DNA of 64,000 nucleotides from Blasia pusilla (Eukaryota; Marchantiophyta; Marchantiopsida; Blasiales), in contig CM114271.1 of the NCBI GenBank assembly GCA_050084515.1, positions 53,878,001-53,942,000 of the forward strand, read 5' to 3'. Shown here one piece after another: positions 21,170-34,290 of this stretch (the stretch's first letter is position 1; every line of letters begins with the position of its first letter). Under the pieces are notes generated by a model. That model searched no databases. It was not told where the DNA came from and was given only the letters and a program-made list of their open reading frames with translations. The translations under genes and the position numbers were made by a program.

Positions 21170-23950
21170 CGTGATACTGCAGCTCTGTGGCAGCTCAAAC
21201 ACACTCGTACGCCACACTCACTGCAGCGCGACAGACAGCACATTTAGACGCGCATCGATTTGCGGATTAACTCCGGGACACACGCAAGGAGGAGATCTCA
21301 CGGAAGACTTTAATAATAAATGTAGGGAGATTCATTGGATAGGCAAATGCGAGTCAAAGCGTAATGAAGGCAATGGCGATAGCCACCACCCGAGATCGAC
21401 ACACGACACAAAGTCACAGTTAGACACGATTCGCGCGAGCCTACGGTCAAGTCCACACTTGAGACTACTTTAAACTCTACACGTTGTAGACACAAAGACT
21501 GGGACACACACAGCAACAACTCAAAGAGATAACTGAAGAGTCACCCCCGGACACATGAAAGTCGTCAGGTTGAGAAAGCTAGGTGAAACATCCTTCCCTG
21601 GCAGAAAAAAAAACAAAAGTTCACAAGATCGATCCAAAATTGGATCTGGCCACGCGAAAAAGGCGTGAAATGTAGCAGAACTGAGAAACGAGCTGTCCAG
21701 TGGAAGAGTACATGAGCGAGTCATTGCAAGAGAGTGCGGACTGAATTGTCCGACTTAAGTGGGACTGATTGTAAAGGTACTCTAAGACTGGGCAATGTGG
21801 GAGGATCTCACACTTTGACTACTAGACGCAAGCGGCATTCTGAGGACCTATACACGCAGGTCCGAAAACAACAGCAACCAGATTCCGCGTGAGCGCAGAC
21901 GCAATTCCTCGATGAGTAACACAGGCAGCTCAACTGCAACGCTCCTCTGCACGAAGCGTCGAAACAATAGAAACGCCGAACGCGCTTGACGCGACATTTG
22001 CACGCGGGAACATTATGGACCCCACACATTTGACTACTTTTTTTTTTGAAATGGCGGAAAGACAGAAAAGGGACACAAATTGCAACCGCCCATCAATAGC
22101 CAGTCAGTATTCGACTCGACAGCAATGTCGGCCAGAGGCTCTTCATGGAAAGGTGACAACTCGAAGCTTCGCGCTACAAGGAGAAGCACTGTGCTCTCGT
22201 CTAACTCTACGACATGTCTATCCAAAAGGAGGAGAAGATTTGCGAGACCTCTGGGAAGTGGCGAACTAGTTCGTCACCGATGTTTCGATGCGGCAGAACT
22301 ACCGTCCTTTCGAGGTGAGGTGAGTGCTATGTGTGTCTGAAGAGACAGGGCAGACCCCGAGAGCCTTTCCAACCTCGTGACGGGCACTCGATGGGGCACA
22401 CTCTAAGAGAGGAGGGGTGAGGGAGACTGGGAGAAGACTAGAAACGCAACAACAGAGGAATGCGGGAGCTCATTCCCGGAAGCAACATTGAACAGTCTGA
22501 TATGACGACGATCCTCGACTATGGACCGGAGTCACGCAGAAGAAACACAATCGTCCGAAACACTCCCCAGCCAGCCAGAAGAACACTCGCAGCACCAGCG
22601 CTACATTCCTCTTATCTCCACTCCACAGGAACTCGACTGGGAGCAGCCCCTAAGCCTGCCGAAGCCATGCTGCAGCACCAGAACACGTCTAGCAGTCATT
22701 CCACACCAAGTGCATTTCCCGTTCCAAGGCATCATCAACATCACCTTGCAGCCGTAGAGCACGACCACAAGTCATTCCGCACGCCTACTACATTCCTGTT
22801 CGAAGGCACTAGTGATCTCACCTCGCAGTCCCAGCGAGCTCCTATCCTACGAACTCGTCTTGTCAGTACAACACCGGCAGCTTCTCCGCGAAGCTTCAGA
22901 GACACACCAATGGCCAAATTCCTGCAGGCCCCTGCTCCGAATTCAAACGTCACGCCTCGCGCTGCAGATGCTCGCAATGCCCCGGCGCGCTCGCCTAAAG
23001 AGAGCGAAGTACAGAGCCACAAAGAGACAGGAGAGACCGTCGCTCGCTTCACTCGGATTTCCGCCCACCACCGCCACAATCCTCCATATGCGTCACTCCA
23101 TCATCCCGACCGACACCCGCAGCCTCGCTCGCTCCGACCGATCCGCCCGCCAGATCCGCGTCCCTCAATCCTCCCAATTTCCTCGCCTTTCAAACCGCGT
23201 CACGCGACTCTCCTCCTCCTCCGCCTTCTCCCGCTCCTCGTCTCTCCTCGTCCTCCTTCCCCCCGCGCCTCTCCATCCAATGCTCTCTCTCTATCGTCTT
23301 CCTCTCCCACGCACGCGCATGAACAGACACCGATGCGAACGCTCAAGCTCGTTCGTATGCTCGCTCTTTCTCGCAAATGTCAGCTGCGAGCGAGTGAGCG
23401 CAATGCGATGCTGTCTGTCTCTCCGATCTCCTGCCCGCTCGCCCGCCCGCCTGCCTCCTGCCTGCCTGGATCCGAGCAGCGCGTGCAATGATCGGAAGCT
23501 GTGCGATAAATGTCTTTCGCCCCGTAGAATGATTTCATGCAAAAGCTACCCCACCGCGCCTACTACGGTACCCACCCGCGATCGGATCACCGGCTACACT
23601 TCCACCTCCGTTCACCTCCGTCTGTGCTGCCGCGGCCGAACGCAAAAGCCGACCGGCGAGGCGCCGCACAGTCTACAGTGGACACTCCTCTAACTGTTAA
23701 AAGGCCTTTCCAGCCGGGCGAGTATCATTTAGACGCGTGTCCGGAATCGCCGCACTCGCTCGCGTAGACCGGCCGGATTTCTCAGTCTCCCAATAATAAT
23801 AATTATTATTATTATTATTATATGATACATATAATAATAGCAGCAGCAGCAGAGACCAAATAACAACACCTACTGCGGCCACTACTACTACTGGACTAGA
23901 ACTAGGATTTTCCGATTTAAAGTGAGTTAACGCGGAGGAAAACCGGGATT
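21170..23950. other. Upstream region of the vWA/alpha-kinase gene
   Basis: This is the presumed promoter and 5' leader of the minus-strand kinase gene. Bases 22460-23700 are GC-rich and pyrimidine-rich on the + strand, with open frames of up to 343 codons in several phases on both strands. Those frames are Ser/Pro/Arg-rich and low in complexity, without a domain, so they are probably not coding. An AAT/ATT tract and a short CAG tract occur at 23792-23852. Confidence 0.45.
23792..23852. repeat. AAT/ATT and CAG trinucleotide microsatellites
   Basis: AATAATAAT passes directly into a run of ATT, giving a self-complementary AT hairpin (23792-23822). It is followed by ATAATAATAG and five CAG/GCA units. 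Confidence 0.85.
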
Positions 23951-26900
23951 GGGTAGCGGTTTCTTGTCTGCCTCGGCTAAGTTGGCGTGCGTGGGGGGAA
24001 CGGCTTAATATGAGCCGGCGATTCAGTTCAGACGCTTTAGCGGTAGGGATCGGACGATGGCGGGAGGACTGCTAAATTGGGGAGTCAGAAGGGGTGATTG
24101 AGTGTTCGTGCAAATATGTGATTAGCCCAGGATCGAGGGGGCGGGGGCAGTTAATACGTGATGCCTCACGGGATTCTTTGTCATCTCCAATCATTGCTAC
24201 TGTAAAGCGGAACTACTGCGGGGTTCTGCAGGGTACAAGAGCATAAATTATGCCCTTCACATCTTTTTTTCCTTTCTCAATAAGGGGCAGAATCGGCAGA
24301 TGCATTATTTTCCGCTTTGTGAAGTGGAAAGTGAAAATGGAATAATTAATGGAATTGTAAATTAGATGGTGCGCTTCTTTTGGCAAAAGGCCGCACTTTT
24401 AAATCGCAAAGTTGTGATGCTTCACTCTCACCCTCCATCTAATATATTTTAAGTCCATGTATGAAACCCTTGTATCATCCCCATGTCCATCCACACCCAA
24501 ATCAATTTCCCCCATCTCTACTTACATCTCTACTTATGTCAATCCTAAATTTTTCCGCCTCTTCCTTCACCCATACCTCCACAAGTCCCCTTACCCTTCA
24601 CCGAATATCATAGTCTTTAGAAGAGCATACTCCTTTATTTTTATTTTTATTTTGGTCTTGGAATAGAGTACTACAAGAATTAAATTTCTAATTTCTGGGA
24701 AAAATCTAGCCACCTTCTACTTATCTTTCCCATCAACTCTTACAACGTTTGTATTATACCTCTTATACCTATTTTATCTTAAAACTTTCTTTGAGACTCT
24801 CCTAATCTCGACCCCCACTATCTAATAAGGTCCTTCTAAATGTCCTCGCTCTTCTAGGAATAATAGTAGTAGTTTCTAGGCTACCCTAGTACAGCCCCAC
24901 TTGTGTTTATATTTATTTTCCAGAATTCTTTTGTGTACCTACTATTGTAAGGTAAGTACTTACTTTGTCCTCCTTATTTGGCGTCGTATAGAGAGGGCCA
25001 CGTGTAAATCCACCGTAATGCTCTACTAAATCACATGGTACTGACTTGGGAGTCATATACCTCTTTATTCCTCATCACCTTTCTCCTATGGGTCCTCTTT
25101 CCGCCTTTTTACTTCCACGTATAGGCTTAGTTGTAAGCGCCGTAAACATGTCCCGGAATCGGGATTCTTTCCCACCCGTAGACATACATCTTCCTGCCTT
25201 TCGTGTCGTATTCGTAATGGCTCTTACTCCCCTTGTCTCCATCCGTTGCGGCCTCATACGGCGCTTCTTACCGTGTGGGTACTAGGAGGTGGGGACCACT
25301 TTGTCTTTGCTGCCCCGTTGTCTTTCCCCTCTACACCACTGTGGCATTCACCCTTTCCCATCCAAGTTTTTCTTTTAGCTCTCCTCCTTTCCTTTAGGGT
25401 ACAGGGAGAAGGCAAGGTGGCCCTCTTACAGCCTCCTTCCTAAACGGGTGTAGGGTGAGGCGGGCCCACACTCCTTACCACTGTGGTATTGGGCCCATCC
25501 TTATGGCGGAAGGTAGTCCTTTGTCCCGGTTCCCACTCCTCGTCCTTAGGGGAGGGAGAAGGGAGATCACGGAGTGTTGGATCCAGGGGATAATATTTTC
25601 TCCATAGGTCAGAATGAAAAGATACATAGGATAATATTTCTGTGAAAGATCCGACAGATAATATTTCATGCGAGGGTCAAAATGAGAAGATACGTAGGAT
25701 AATATTTCCTACGCAGGAAAATGGGAAAGATGTAACGGATAATATTTTATGTGGGGTCAAAATAAGACGTCATGAGTAATGACTATTTCCTTTATCTAAA
25801 TTCTTCTCTTTTCTATTGAACTTGATAATTTAATTTACATTTTTCAAAGATATATTGTGATTACAGCCATACTTTGTACTGCAACTAGATGCAACAACTA
25901 AAGAATTTAAGGTGCATAGAACATCATATTAACTATTTTTGTTCATAAATGTAACAAAATTTAGATATCAAGATTTTTTTCCTAAACTGAAAGATAAATT
26001 TTGTAAATATTTGTTTCTAAATTTTTCTCTTGCACTTCAAATTCACGGGGTTTTCTCGAGCCGGATCAGATTTGGAAGTAATGGATCCGAGTAGTGGAGA
26101 ACCCGTTTCATTGCCAACTCCACCATCCCTAAGATAAATTTCTAAGATAAAATTTTAATATGTTAATAATTTCCATTTAATGGCATCTGCGATTTGTTTT
26201 CATACTTTTTGTTCATAGTTTTTTTGCATTTTTGCATTTGATTCTTCTTATTTCCAACTCTTAAACCCTCTCATTTTAAATGAAATAACAACCCATGCAT
26301 TGTGTAGGCAAGTAAACTATTTCTCATCTATGGTTTTAGTCGTTTGATGCAACTATAAATCCTCCTTTTTACATTTCATGGGTGAAATTTTTCTCTATCT
26401 ATTATTCTTTGTAGTATTTTATATAAAGAATTGAGCATAATCATAAGGTTCTACCATCACTTGTTAGAAAGAATCCTGATTTTGAAGTTTTCTAAAATTA
26501 TGTTTTTAATTTAACATTATTTATCATGTTTCAAATTTAAAAAATCAAGCCTCTTTAGATATTAGATGCATGTGAGCCAATCATTTTTCCAAGTGATATG
26601 GAGGAAAAAAAATGGAAATCATCAATCAAATGAGACATACCGTATACATCACTTTGAGGAGTTAAATCATGAGAAATCATTCATGTGTTTGACAATATTT
26701 TGGAGCTTTTTCCACCAAGTGATCAAGCATTCCCAACCAGTATTTTTTCTATGATATTATGCATTAAGTTGCATTTTTTTCCTTCTGGAAAATTAACACA
26801 AGTCTATACCTCTTTTTTTCATCGACAACTTTTCTTTTTCTTCACCTTTATCTCATTATTCTTTGTAAGGTTTCTATATCCAATAAATTATCTTGATTTT

Positions 26901-29900
26901 AACTGCTGTAATTCATAAAGAGAATGCTAGCTTTAAAACCATTTGGAGAAGATGAGTTGTAATAAGTTAGGTGTTCAAAAATATTAGAAGGGATCTATTA
27001 TGGGATCTATTATTTTGTTAAATTTTTGGAAATACCATGTAAGATTTTCATTCATACTTCCTTGCAATTTTTTCTATTTTTCTATATTATTTAAATCTTA
27101 ATGGTTTTTCACATAGCAAATAATATTAAACCATTGTTGTAATATGTGGTTGATATCCCCTTCTAGAGGAAGATATTCATCCACCTTAAACATGCATCTC
27201 CATCCCTCACACGTTCTCGATCTAAAATCTCATATTCTGGTTTTGGACCAGACATCACTCCTAAAAATTGTGGGCAAGTTTACGTTTGAGACCCATCATT
27301 CTACTTTTGTGTAGATAAGGGTTACAAGGAAATGTGTACTATATATTGGTAAGTGCATAAAATGTCTAACTTCCCTTATATTCACTTGTTTATCGTATCA
27401 TCCCTTATTTACTTATGGCAATAGTGATTTTAAGGGTGGTTGGAATAGTTCGATGGTTTTTATACTCATAATAGTAATGTCTTCAATGGTAGGTAAGATG
27501 GTATAATTTGATGGAGTGGAGGATGAATTATGAATAAGAAAGTAGAAATTTAGTAATTCAACTAGAGCAAGTGGTGGTGGATTCATTGAATAGTAGCATG
27601 AAGAAAACTTCACTCTTTTTTAGACGAGAGGTGTTATGGATAACAAGGCGTAATGGAATTTTCTCATGCCTCTTTCTATAAGGATGTCTACTCACTCAAT
27701 ACCCTTAGCCTGTCTTTTGCGTTTGGTTTTTTTCTTGTCTTACCTTTTCTTTTTACTGATTTTCTTATATTGGAGTTGAAGAAGCACATCTCTTGCCCAT
27801 GCTCATTTAATGGGACATATTAAAGTAAATCCCATAATATTATATGTGGTTAAACAAAAATTACCTTTTTGAATTGCAAGTGCTTAGAATTACTTTTAAA
27901 ATCTCTAAGTAAGTAGGGAATTATCATCTATGAATTCCTTTCTATTATGATTTCAAAATTTTAATTCGTTCATATCACACTTTTTCTGTCATAACTAGTA
28001 TCCAACTTGGTTTTAGGGTTTTTTTTAGCTTAGTTTGATGGGGAGGAAATTAAACACGGAACCAGAAAGAAGATACTAACGAAATGGAGAGAGTAAAAAA
28101 ACTACCAACACAACATTGAAAGTAGAGAAAAAAATTTTGTACATAGTAGGGAGAATAGACAAATACTAACGCATAGTGGAGTGAGTCCAAATATCTTTAT
28201 CAAATTTGCTCGCATCTCCATTCAAATCCTATAATTGAGAAGTTCAAGGGAATAACTTGGATCCTAGAACCTCTGCATTGTCAATTGATTTAGCACCTAG
28301 AGGCCACTAGAATATGTGGCAGCAGGAGAAAGACAATCCGCTTAATATGGCCTAGTAGTAAGGGCCGTAATTATCTTTTTACCAGTAACATGTGATTTTA
28401 ATACATAAATCATATTCCCTTAATTTTCAAAAATTCTCCAATCTCTTTTATGGATTCTCTTCAAAACGCTTGCCTTGCAATTATAGGTAAATTGGTAATG
28501 TAACTTATTTTTTTATAATAAAATCAAATTTTCACAAGAGAGGGAGCTTATGATATTATATATGGATTTTGAAAGAAATGACACATGTTGGGAATATTTT
28601 CTCATGGATATATTAGAAGATTCACTATTTTTTTTCTTGTCAATAATGATAAGTCCTTTTCCGTAATGTCTTCAAAGTCATGGTTAAGAAAGTTCACTTT
28701 TCCAAAAGTAGTCTTTTCTGAAAAAAATAATTGGAAAGATAATAGCTTAAAAAGTTATATATTTCAAAAACATTAAATTATAAAATAAGGGACTTTAGGG
28801 TTCCCAATCCCCTCCCCTATACCGAATTTTTCCGTGTGTCATATGACGAGCTACTTAACCGCCTAAAACTACCCTCGGTGTCGAGTAATTGAGCAATAAG
28901 CATTCGGTTTTGATCAATTATCGTCTTTGCGGCATACAATTTGACTCAAAAAAGAGTAAGTAGAATTATAACGTTAAATCCTTAGTGTAGACTCTATATT
29001 CTCACTGGAAAACGGGCATAATATTTACCACCCTCCCTTTGGCACGCTCCACAAGGCCCAAAGGTTACCCACTTAATTTTGATTTTTCAAAAAAAAAAAG
29101 TTACATAAACTATATAGATAATATTCACTTTTTCTTGAAAAGACATTATGTGGAATTGAACATGTTGGAGTCCATTCCTCTTTTGATTTTCATATCCCCT
29201 TCACTTTTTTATTCTACTTAAGGACAAGAAGGTACAAATAAAATCAAGGAGTAAATTGACTTGTTCAAACCCAACAAACATTTAAAAGGAGAAAGTCCAT
29301 GCCAAAGATGCACACAAGAATAGTGTATACCTAGACCGAAGTGAGAGTTTGCAATTGGTTAACCCTAAAGTCCAAGAAAACCTAATGCCGCCATCAACTT
29401 GAAAGAGTATGTAGTGGATTCAAGGCTAGGGATAACCTCAATAGAAATTAAATTTTATGCATATGAGACTAGAGGAGAAAAAGAGGGAGATTACCCCTAT
29501 CCAACCCTTAGTTCATCCTCCCCTAACATAACATGACTTCTCATCATTGATGGTAGAAAATGATCCAACAAGAAAAAGGGGGGTTACTAAAGAATATAAA
29601 TAGGAAAAACTTTAAAAGAGACATAAATAAGGTTGGAGAGGATGAGAAAATAAATATTATTGATGTGGGAATATACTTATCTCTACATTTTATTTAGACC
29701 ATGTGAATCAATAGCGTAACACGTGGTATTTTTGGGTAGTGCTATCAGTCCATTTTGGCAGTTTGTAAACCCTAAATATGGGATGATTGGAATTTGCAAC
29801 CCACCTACTAGATTATGAATTGGAACTCTCTATTTACTCCCTTTAAGATATGCAAAACTCAAAGTTTGAAACCTTTGTTGAATTTTTTTTAATTGAAGAT

Positions 29901-30429
29901 TCATAGTTAATCATGCCTTCTATTCTATTGGAACATGAACTAAGTTGGGGAAAAAGGAACAAGTTGCCGTAATAGAGGATATAAATACTACTCTTAATGA
30001 TGATTAGAAAAGGTGCATAATCCATTAAAACCTAATATGTTATAGTTTTGCATAGATTTCCTTCTTTTATAATAAATACTCAACATGACAAATGGTGGCA
30101 TCTCCTATGAGGATCATTCATGTAGGGTCATTCTTATGTCTTGCCTACTATGCCCCACCTCACCTTGTGTGAGAATCTCCTAACCACTGGTATTGTGATG
30201 TCAATGTTGATACTCGTGTTGATATATATTGTTTGTTGCAAATTTTACTTTCAAATGCTAACCAAGTACGATTGTCGAGAGAACATTTTCTAATCATCTT
30301 TGGAAAATATATTATATGTATATATTTTATTAATTCAACAATTTTCAAATGTTTGAAAACAAAAATTTCAAGTTTGTTCATATTTTTAAAAATTGATGCA
30401 AACACCAAAGTGTGGTATTAATTGGTCTT
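23951..30429. other. AT-rich gene desert
   Basis: No gene is recognised in about 6.5 kb. The sequence is strongly AT-rich with poly-T and poly-A tracts. A GC-richer block at about 24940-25560 is bordered on the right by the GATAATATTT array. Short open frames are rich in Phe, Leu, Ile and Lys, as expected by chance at this composition. Confidence 0.55.
25585..25760. repeat. Short tandem array of a GATAATATTT-containing unit
   Basis: GATAATATTT occurs five times at 25589, 25630, 25657, 25698 and 25738. Spacings are 41, 27, 41 and 40 bases, so the unit is about 40 bp with one shortened copy. Other shared words are GGGTCAAAAT and GAAAAGATAC/GAGAAGATAC. Confidence 0.8.
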
Positions 30430-31062
30430 TTATGACATGTCGTGTAGTAAATGTCATTATTGTTGACGTCCTTCTTGTTGAAGTAGATGTCTCAAAGGCT
30501 ACGATGACCAAAGTGAGTCCTTGTTACATATTGCAATGAAGGATAAGTGGTCACCTCTTTTCTAAGTCCAATTCAAGTTCATAAGAAGGTCATCAAATCT
30601 ATTTTGGATTGTGAAGTATCTCTATTAAGGGAACGAGAACTCAAATTTGATAAAATTGGGGGATTGGCTTGGATGGAGCCAATATGATGATTGGATCTCG
30701 GAATGGGGTAGCTTCTTGTTTGAAAAGGAATTTGAATCCCTTTTTGATAAGTGTACATTGTGTAGCTCATAGGACAAATATGGATTCATTTGTAACAACA
30801 AAAAATTCTTCGGGTAAGAAGTCCAGTAATGACGTGGGCATTGCTTTGAATTCTATCGCAAATTACTTCGGAAGAGATCCAAGCATAATTTTGCATTAAC
30901 TTCTTTGCAAGTGGAACTAAATGACGCTCAAAAGTGCATGAAGCGATACTAGAATATGAGGTGGCTTAGTAGATAGATGGGAAAATGTCACTACTTTACG
31001 TGACAATTTTGAATTTGTATCACTTTATCTCTAGGTTGTTAATCCTAGAGATGATGATGGAG
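30430..31062 (+). pseudogene. hAT-like transposase relic
   Basis: A readable frame at 30669-30896 contains MDGANMMIGSRNGVASCLKR and NPFLISVHCVAHRTNM, characteristic of plant hAT-derived transposases of the KIAA1586/ZMYM6-like type (GDGASNM...GCVAHR pattern). After a frame change the next segment reads LQVELNDAQKCMKRY, a stop, then MRWLSR, again matching the family (ELNDAQK...RWLSR). Stops and frameshifts show that it is dead. Only the central catalytic part is visible; no terminal inverted repeats or 8-bp duplications were found. A solo LTR abuts its 3' side. Confidence 0.75.
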
Positions 31063-32090
31063 TGTCATGCGCCTACTCTCCTTGAACGTTAATCTTGTTT
31101 GTTGCGGAAGCGTGCGTTCAGTAGGTCACGCTCTCAACGCTGATCTGCATCCAAACACGCACTTCGGTTAGTCGGGTCTTGAATCAATCAGCGGGATCAC
31201 TTTCCGAGTTCTCGTCTCGGACTCTCTCTTCAAGCTCAACCTTCCTAGTTTCGCGGTTTCCAACACGGGCAAGTCTCGAAAGACTTGGGATGACTTTTAT
31301 GGTCCGTTTCAGAACCTGAAAACGGCGTTCGCGCCTAGCGGTTCCAACTGGCCCAATGAACATCCAATGAGTTCTCACCAAGACTCGCAAGTGAATTGGT
31401 TGGAATCCAAGTGTGGCGTACAAAGTCCACTCCCTTGGATCAGGTTTGGGTTTCGGGTTTCCACGCCAAACTCCCGTTCCATCCCGTGCCTCTGAAACGC
31501 CGTTTGGCGCCCAAAGTGGGGTTTCGTTTCCCGAGACATCTCAGAGAAGGTACTCCCCTTACTTGTACTTCTGGGGATCTCCGGGGGCCCCCTACATTTA
31601 GGGAAAGACACCTGGGCCTGTCCAATTGGCCCTCAACCCGATTGCTCTCTTAATCGTTTTCGGCCAATATCTCAGTTTGTACTTTTGTGTTTGCTAAGAT
31701 CTTTGGTGCGTTGGAAGCGTCTTGAGATCAGCTTTCCAACGCGTCCTTACTTGTCCCGAACGCATCTTGGAGCTCAACGTTATGGTCCTAAACACAATCA
31801 GATTCTCCCAAACGCTAGTCGTGTTCCAAACTGGTTCTCACCTCTTTGGCAACCAACCTCCCAAGACTCAACTCATCTCAAGTCTCGGCTCGCGTTTGGT
31901 CTAGGTTTCCTGGTCGCGACCACTAACGCATGAAACGCACAACTCTGTTCCGCGTTTCGTCTCTTAGACTTTTCCAAGAGACTCTTCCAAACGCCTCTCC
32001 AAAGCGCAAACCTCGCGGCGTGAGTTCCTTTGAGTTCTGATGTTTCGTTTGGCACGTATTTGGTGTTGTTTGGTTATGAGGGTCGCGACA
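31063..32090. mobile_element. Solo LTR, 1028 bp
   Basis: The element begins TGTCATGCGCC and ends GGTCGCGACA, giving the canonical TG...CA ends with a 4-bp inverted repeat TGTC/GACA. It is flanked by the perfect 5-bp direct repeat TGGAG (31058-31062 and 32091-32095), the target duplication size of LTR retrotransposons. There is no internal gag-pol DNA, so this is a solo LTR left by LTR-LTR recombination. It is much more GC-rich than its surroundings and lies at the 3' edge of the hAT relic, so it inserted later. The superfamily cannot be decided; the length and TGTCA start favour Ty3/Gypsy. Confidence 0.88.
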
Positions 32091-32416
32091 TGGAGTGTCT
32101 TCTTCTTTATTTCTAAAGTTAAATTCATTTAAGATTATATATTTTCTATATCTTTTTTTTTATATAATCCATTCGATGTGTATGATATGCAACATATTTC
32201 AACTCTAATTTGTATATTGTTTACTTATTGCTTCTATTATTAAAATTGAGAGATTGCCCGTATTCGGATTAATTATTTATATTGATGAAATTTTAGACAA
32301 GAATTTGCAATTTATATCCTCTTAAAACAAGTATCATATTCTCCCAAATTATGACATGTTGATAGATGCCTGAGATGTTGTCAATGTGAAATCAAAGGGT
32401 CTCTATTCCATTCCAT

Positions 32417-32473
<57 letters not shown>

Positions 32474-34290
32474 TATTATTGTGAGATTTGCACCTAATTT
32501 ATTGGAGATATTTTAGTAATGATTTGCATTGTTGTTTGTGTTCAATGGATGATTGAGTTATTCTAGTGTTTGTGTGTTTGATTAGTGACAATGATATATG
32601 TTGTAGAGCAATGTGTATGAGCACGATAAACCACTTGATGTGATGGTTTATATATATTTGGGATGTATTATGTGTTATATTCAACTGTTAATATTTTTGG
32701 TTGTGACAACCATATGTCTGCATATGACACTCACATATATGAACAAAAAAAGTTAGATGTCAAAGTTTGCCACCCGATTGTAAATTGGTGATAATCTCCT
32801 TGATAATCCACTTTGTATCACCTAGTCAATGATTCCCTTCCAAGGAAGATGATGCTAATATTGTTTGAAGACTTCCAAAACTCCTCCATATCAGCCATCA
32901 CAAATATACCACCCCCATGATCATTGTTATAAGAGTCATCATAGTTATGTGGATAAACCAAGGATGAAGCATAAGAATACCCTCCTACATGTATACTTGA
33001 GTGGCAATCAAATTGCTTGTTTAGATGTGCAATTGGTTCATAAGAAGTTTTGTGTAAGGGAATTGATTGAGTAGTTGCTAATGTTGGGGAATGCGACACA
33101 TGTGGCTAACATACTATGAAACACATTTGCACAAACGACTAAGACCTAGCGCCTAAGGATCTAGGAGGACATTGAGGAGGAGGACTATGGCGGAGGAGAT
33201 GGTGGGACGTCTAGGATTTTGTTTGTAACTATTTCCGTGGTGATCCAATCTTTTCAATCTAAGGCCCAATGTGTTCATCTTCTCAAGCTTGAACTTTGGG
33301 TTCTTCTTTTTTCCACTTAAGATTGAGTTTTCCAAAGTTCTTGGGATCTTTGGACCTCATTCTCTCCTAAATATGCTCATAGATTCCTATACGCAATTTC
33401 AAACATAGCGCTCTCCTTATAGAATGATACCGGGTTACCATCGATTTTAAGGGATTCCTCTTGCTTTTTTGGATCTTTTGATACGGGCTGGGCCCAACAT
33501 TACGGACTCATTCACCATAGCGGTCATTGGTGGGTGGCTCACTTACTCCTCACATCCTCCTTTTTGGTGTTTCTAATTTCTTTCATAACTTTCTTCTGGA
33601 ATGTTGGTTTTAGACGTGTTTGGGCTTGTTTCGATCGTATTGATGAGCTCGCTCTTTTCATATCAAATAGGTTTTCTAGTTTTTCTTCCTTCTCTATAGG
33701 CGCCTATTTTTGTGTACGGGTTTGTTTAAGGTCAATTCCTCCCAAAAATTTTCCTTGCTCTTTCAACTCCTTACCTTACTGTTTCGCCCCTACATGCGTT
33801 TGCCATCTCCTTAAGGACATTAGAAATTCATATTCTTGAGCCACCTCTTCCGATACCATATAGATCACTTTTCCTTTTCAATTTCTTTTTATATTTTTCT
33901 TATAGTAACTTTCAATCATAAATTCGGAATTGCCTAATCTTCTTCTCTCCATCCAAATTTCTTTTGGACAGATTCCACTACTTTTGCTTTGCTCGTTATC
34001 CTTATGCTTTCTCCAAACCATGTTTCATATGTCTTTCCTTGTCTTCGATGACTTGCCTACCTTTACTTCTATGTCATCAGAGATGGAGTTGGATTCTCCA
34101 TCTACTTGCTTATATGGTTTTACACGCCCTCCTGCAACCATAACCTCTCCCCGTGGTTCATCTCCTCATCGTAGATCTCGCCATTTTCCTCCAGATGCTA
34201 ATAAACCCATTACAATCGCTACATTTCTCTTCTTCTCCCTTCTTCGCCGTGTCCTATTGAGCCTAATCTTGATCCATTATTACCGAATCC
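32091..34290. other. AT-rich interval before the LINE, no gene seen
   Basis: A long GA microsatellite lies at 32424-32471. The remainder (32480-33500) is AT-rich with no recognised domain. From about 33530 pyrimidine-rich sequence leads into the 5' part of the LINE; the true LINE start may lie here. Confidence 0.45.
32424..32471. repeat. GA dinucleotide microsatellite (about 24 units)
   Basis: The longest simple tract in the window, uninterrupted and therefore probably young and length-variable. Confidence 0.95.

Noticed and set aside
21170-21217. N-terminal extension of the alpha-kinase from a GTG codon
   Set aside because: The ATG at 21169 gives a complete protein, and a GTG start is improbable in a nuclear gene.
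22460-23693. Long + strand open frames (343 and 293 codons) upstream of the alpha-kinase gene
   Set aside because: The two frames overlap in different phases, the products are low-complexity Ser/Pro/Arg, and there is no domain. The composition alone explains the lack of stops.
33848-33868. Second Copia-like primer site (CGATACCATAT)
   Set aside because: It lacks the full complement of TGGTATCAGAGC and no LTR end precedes it.
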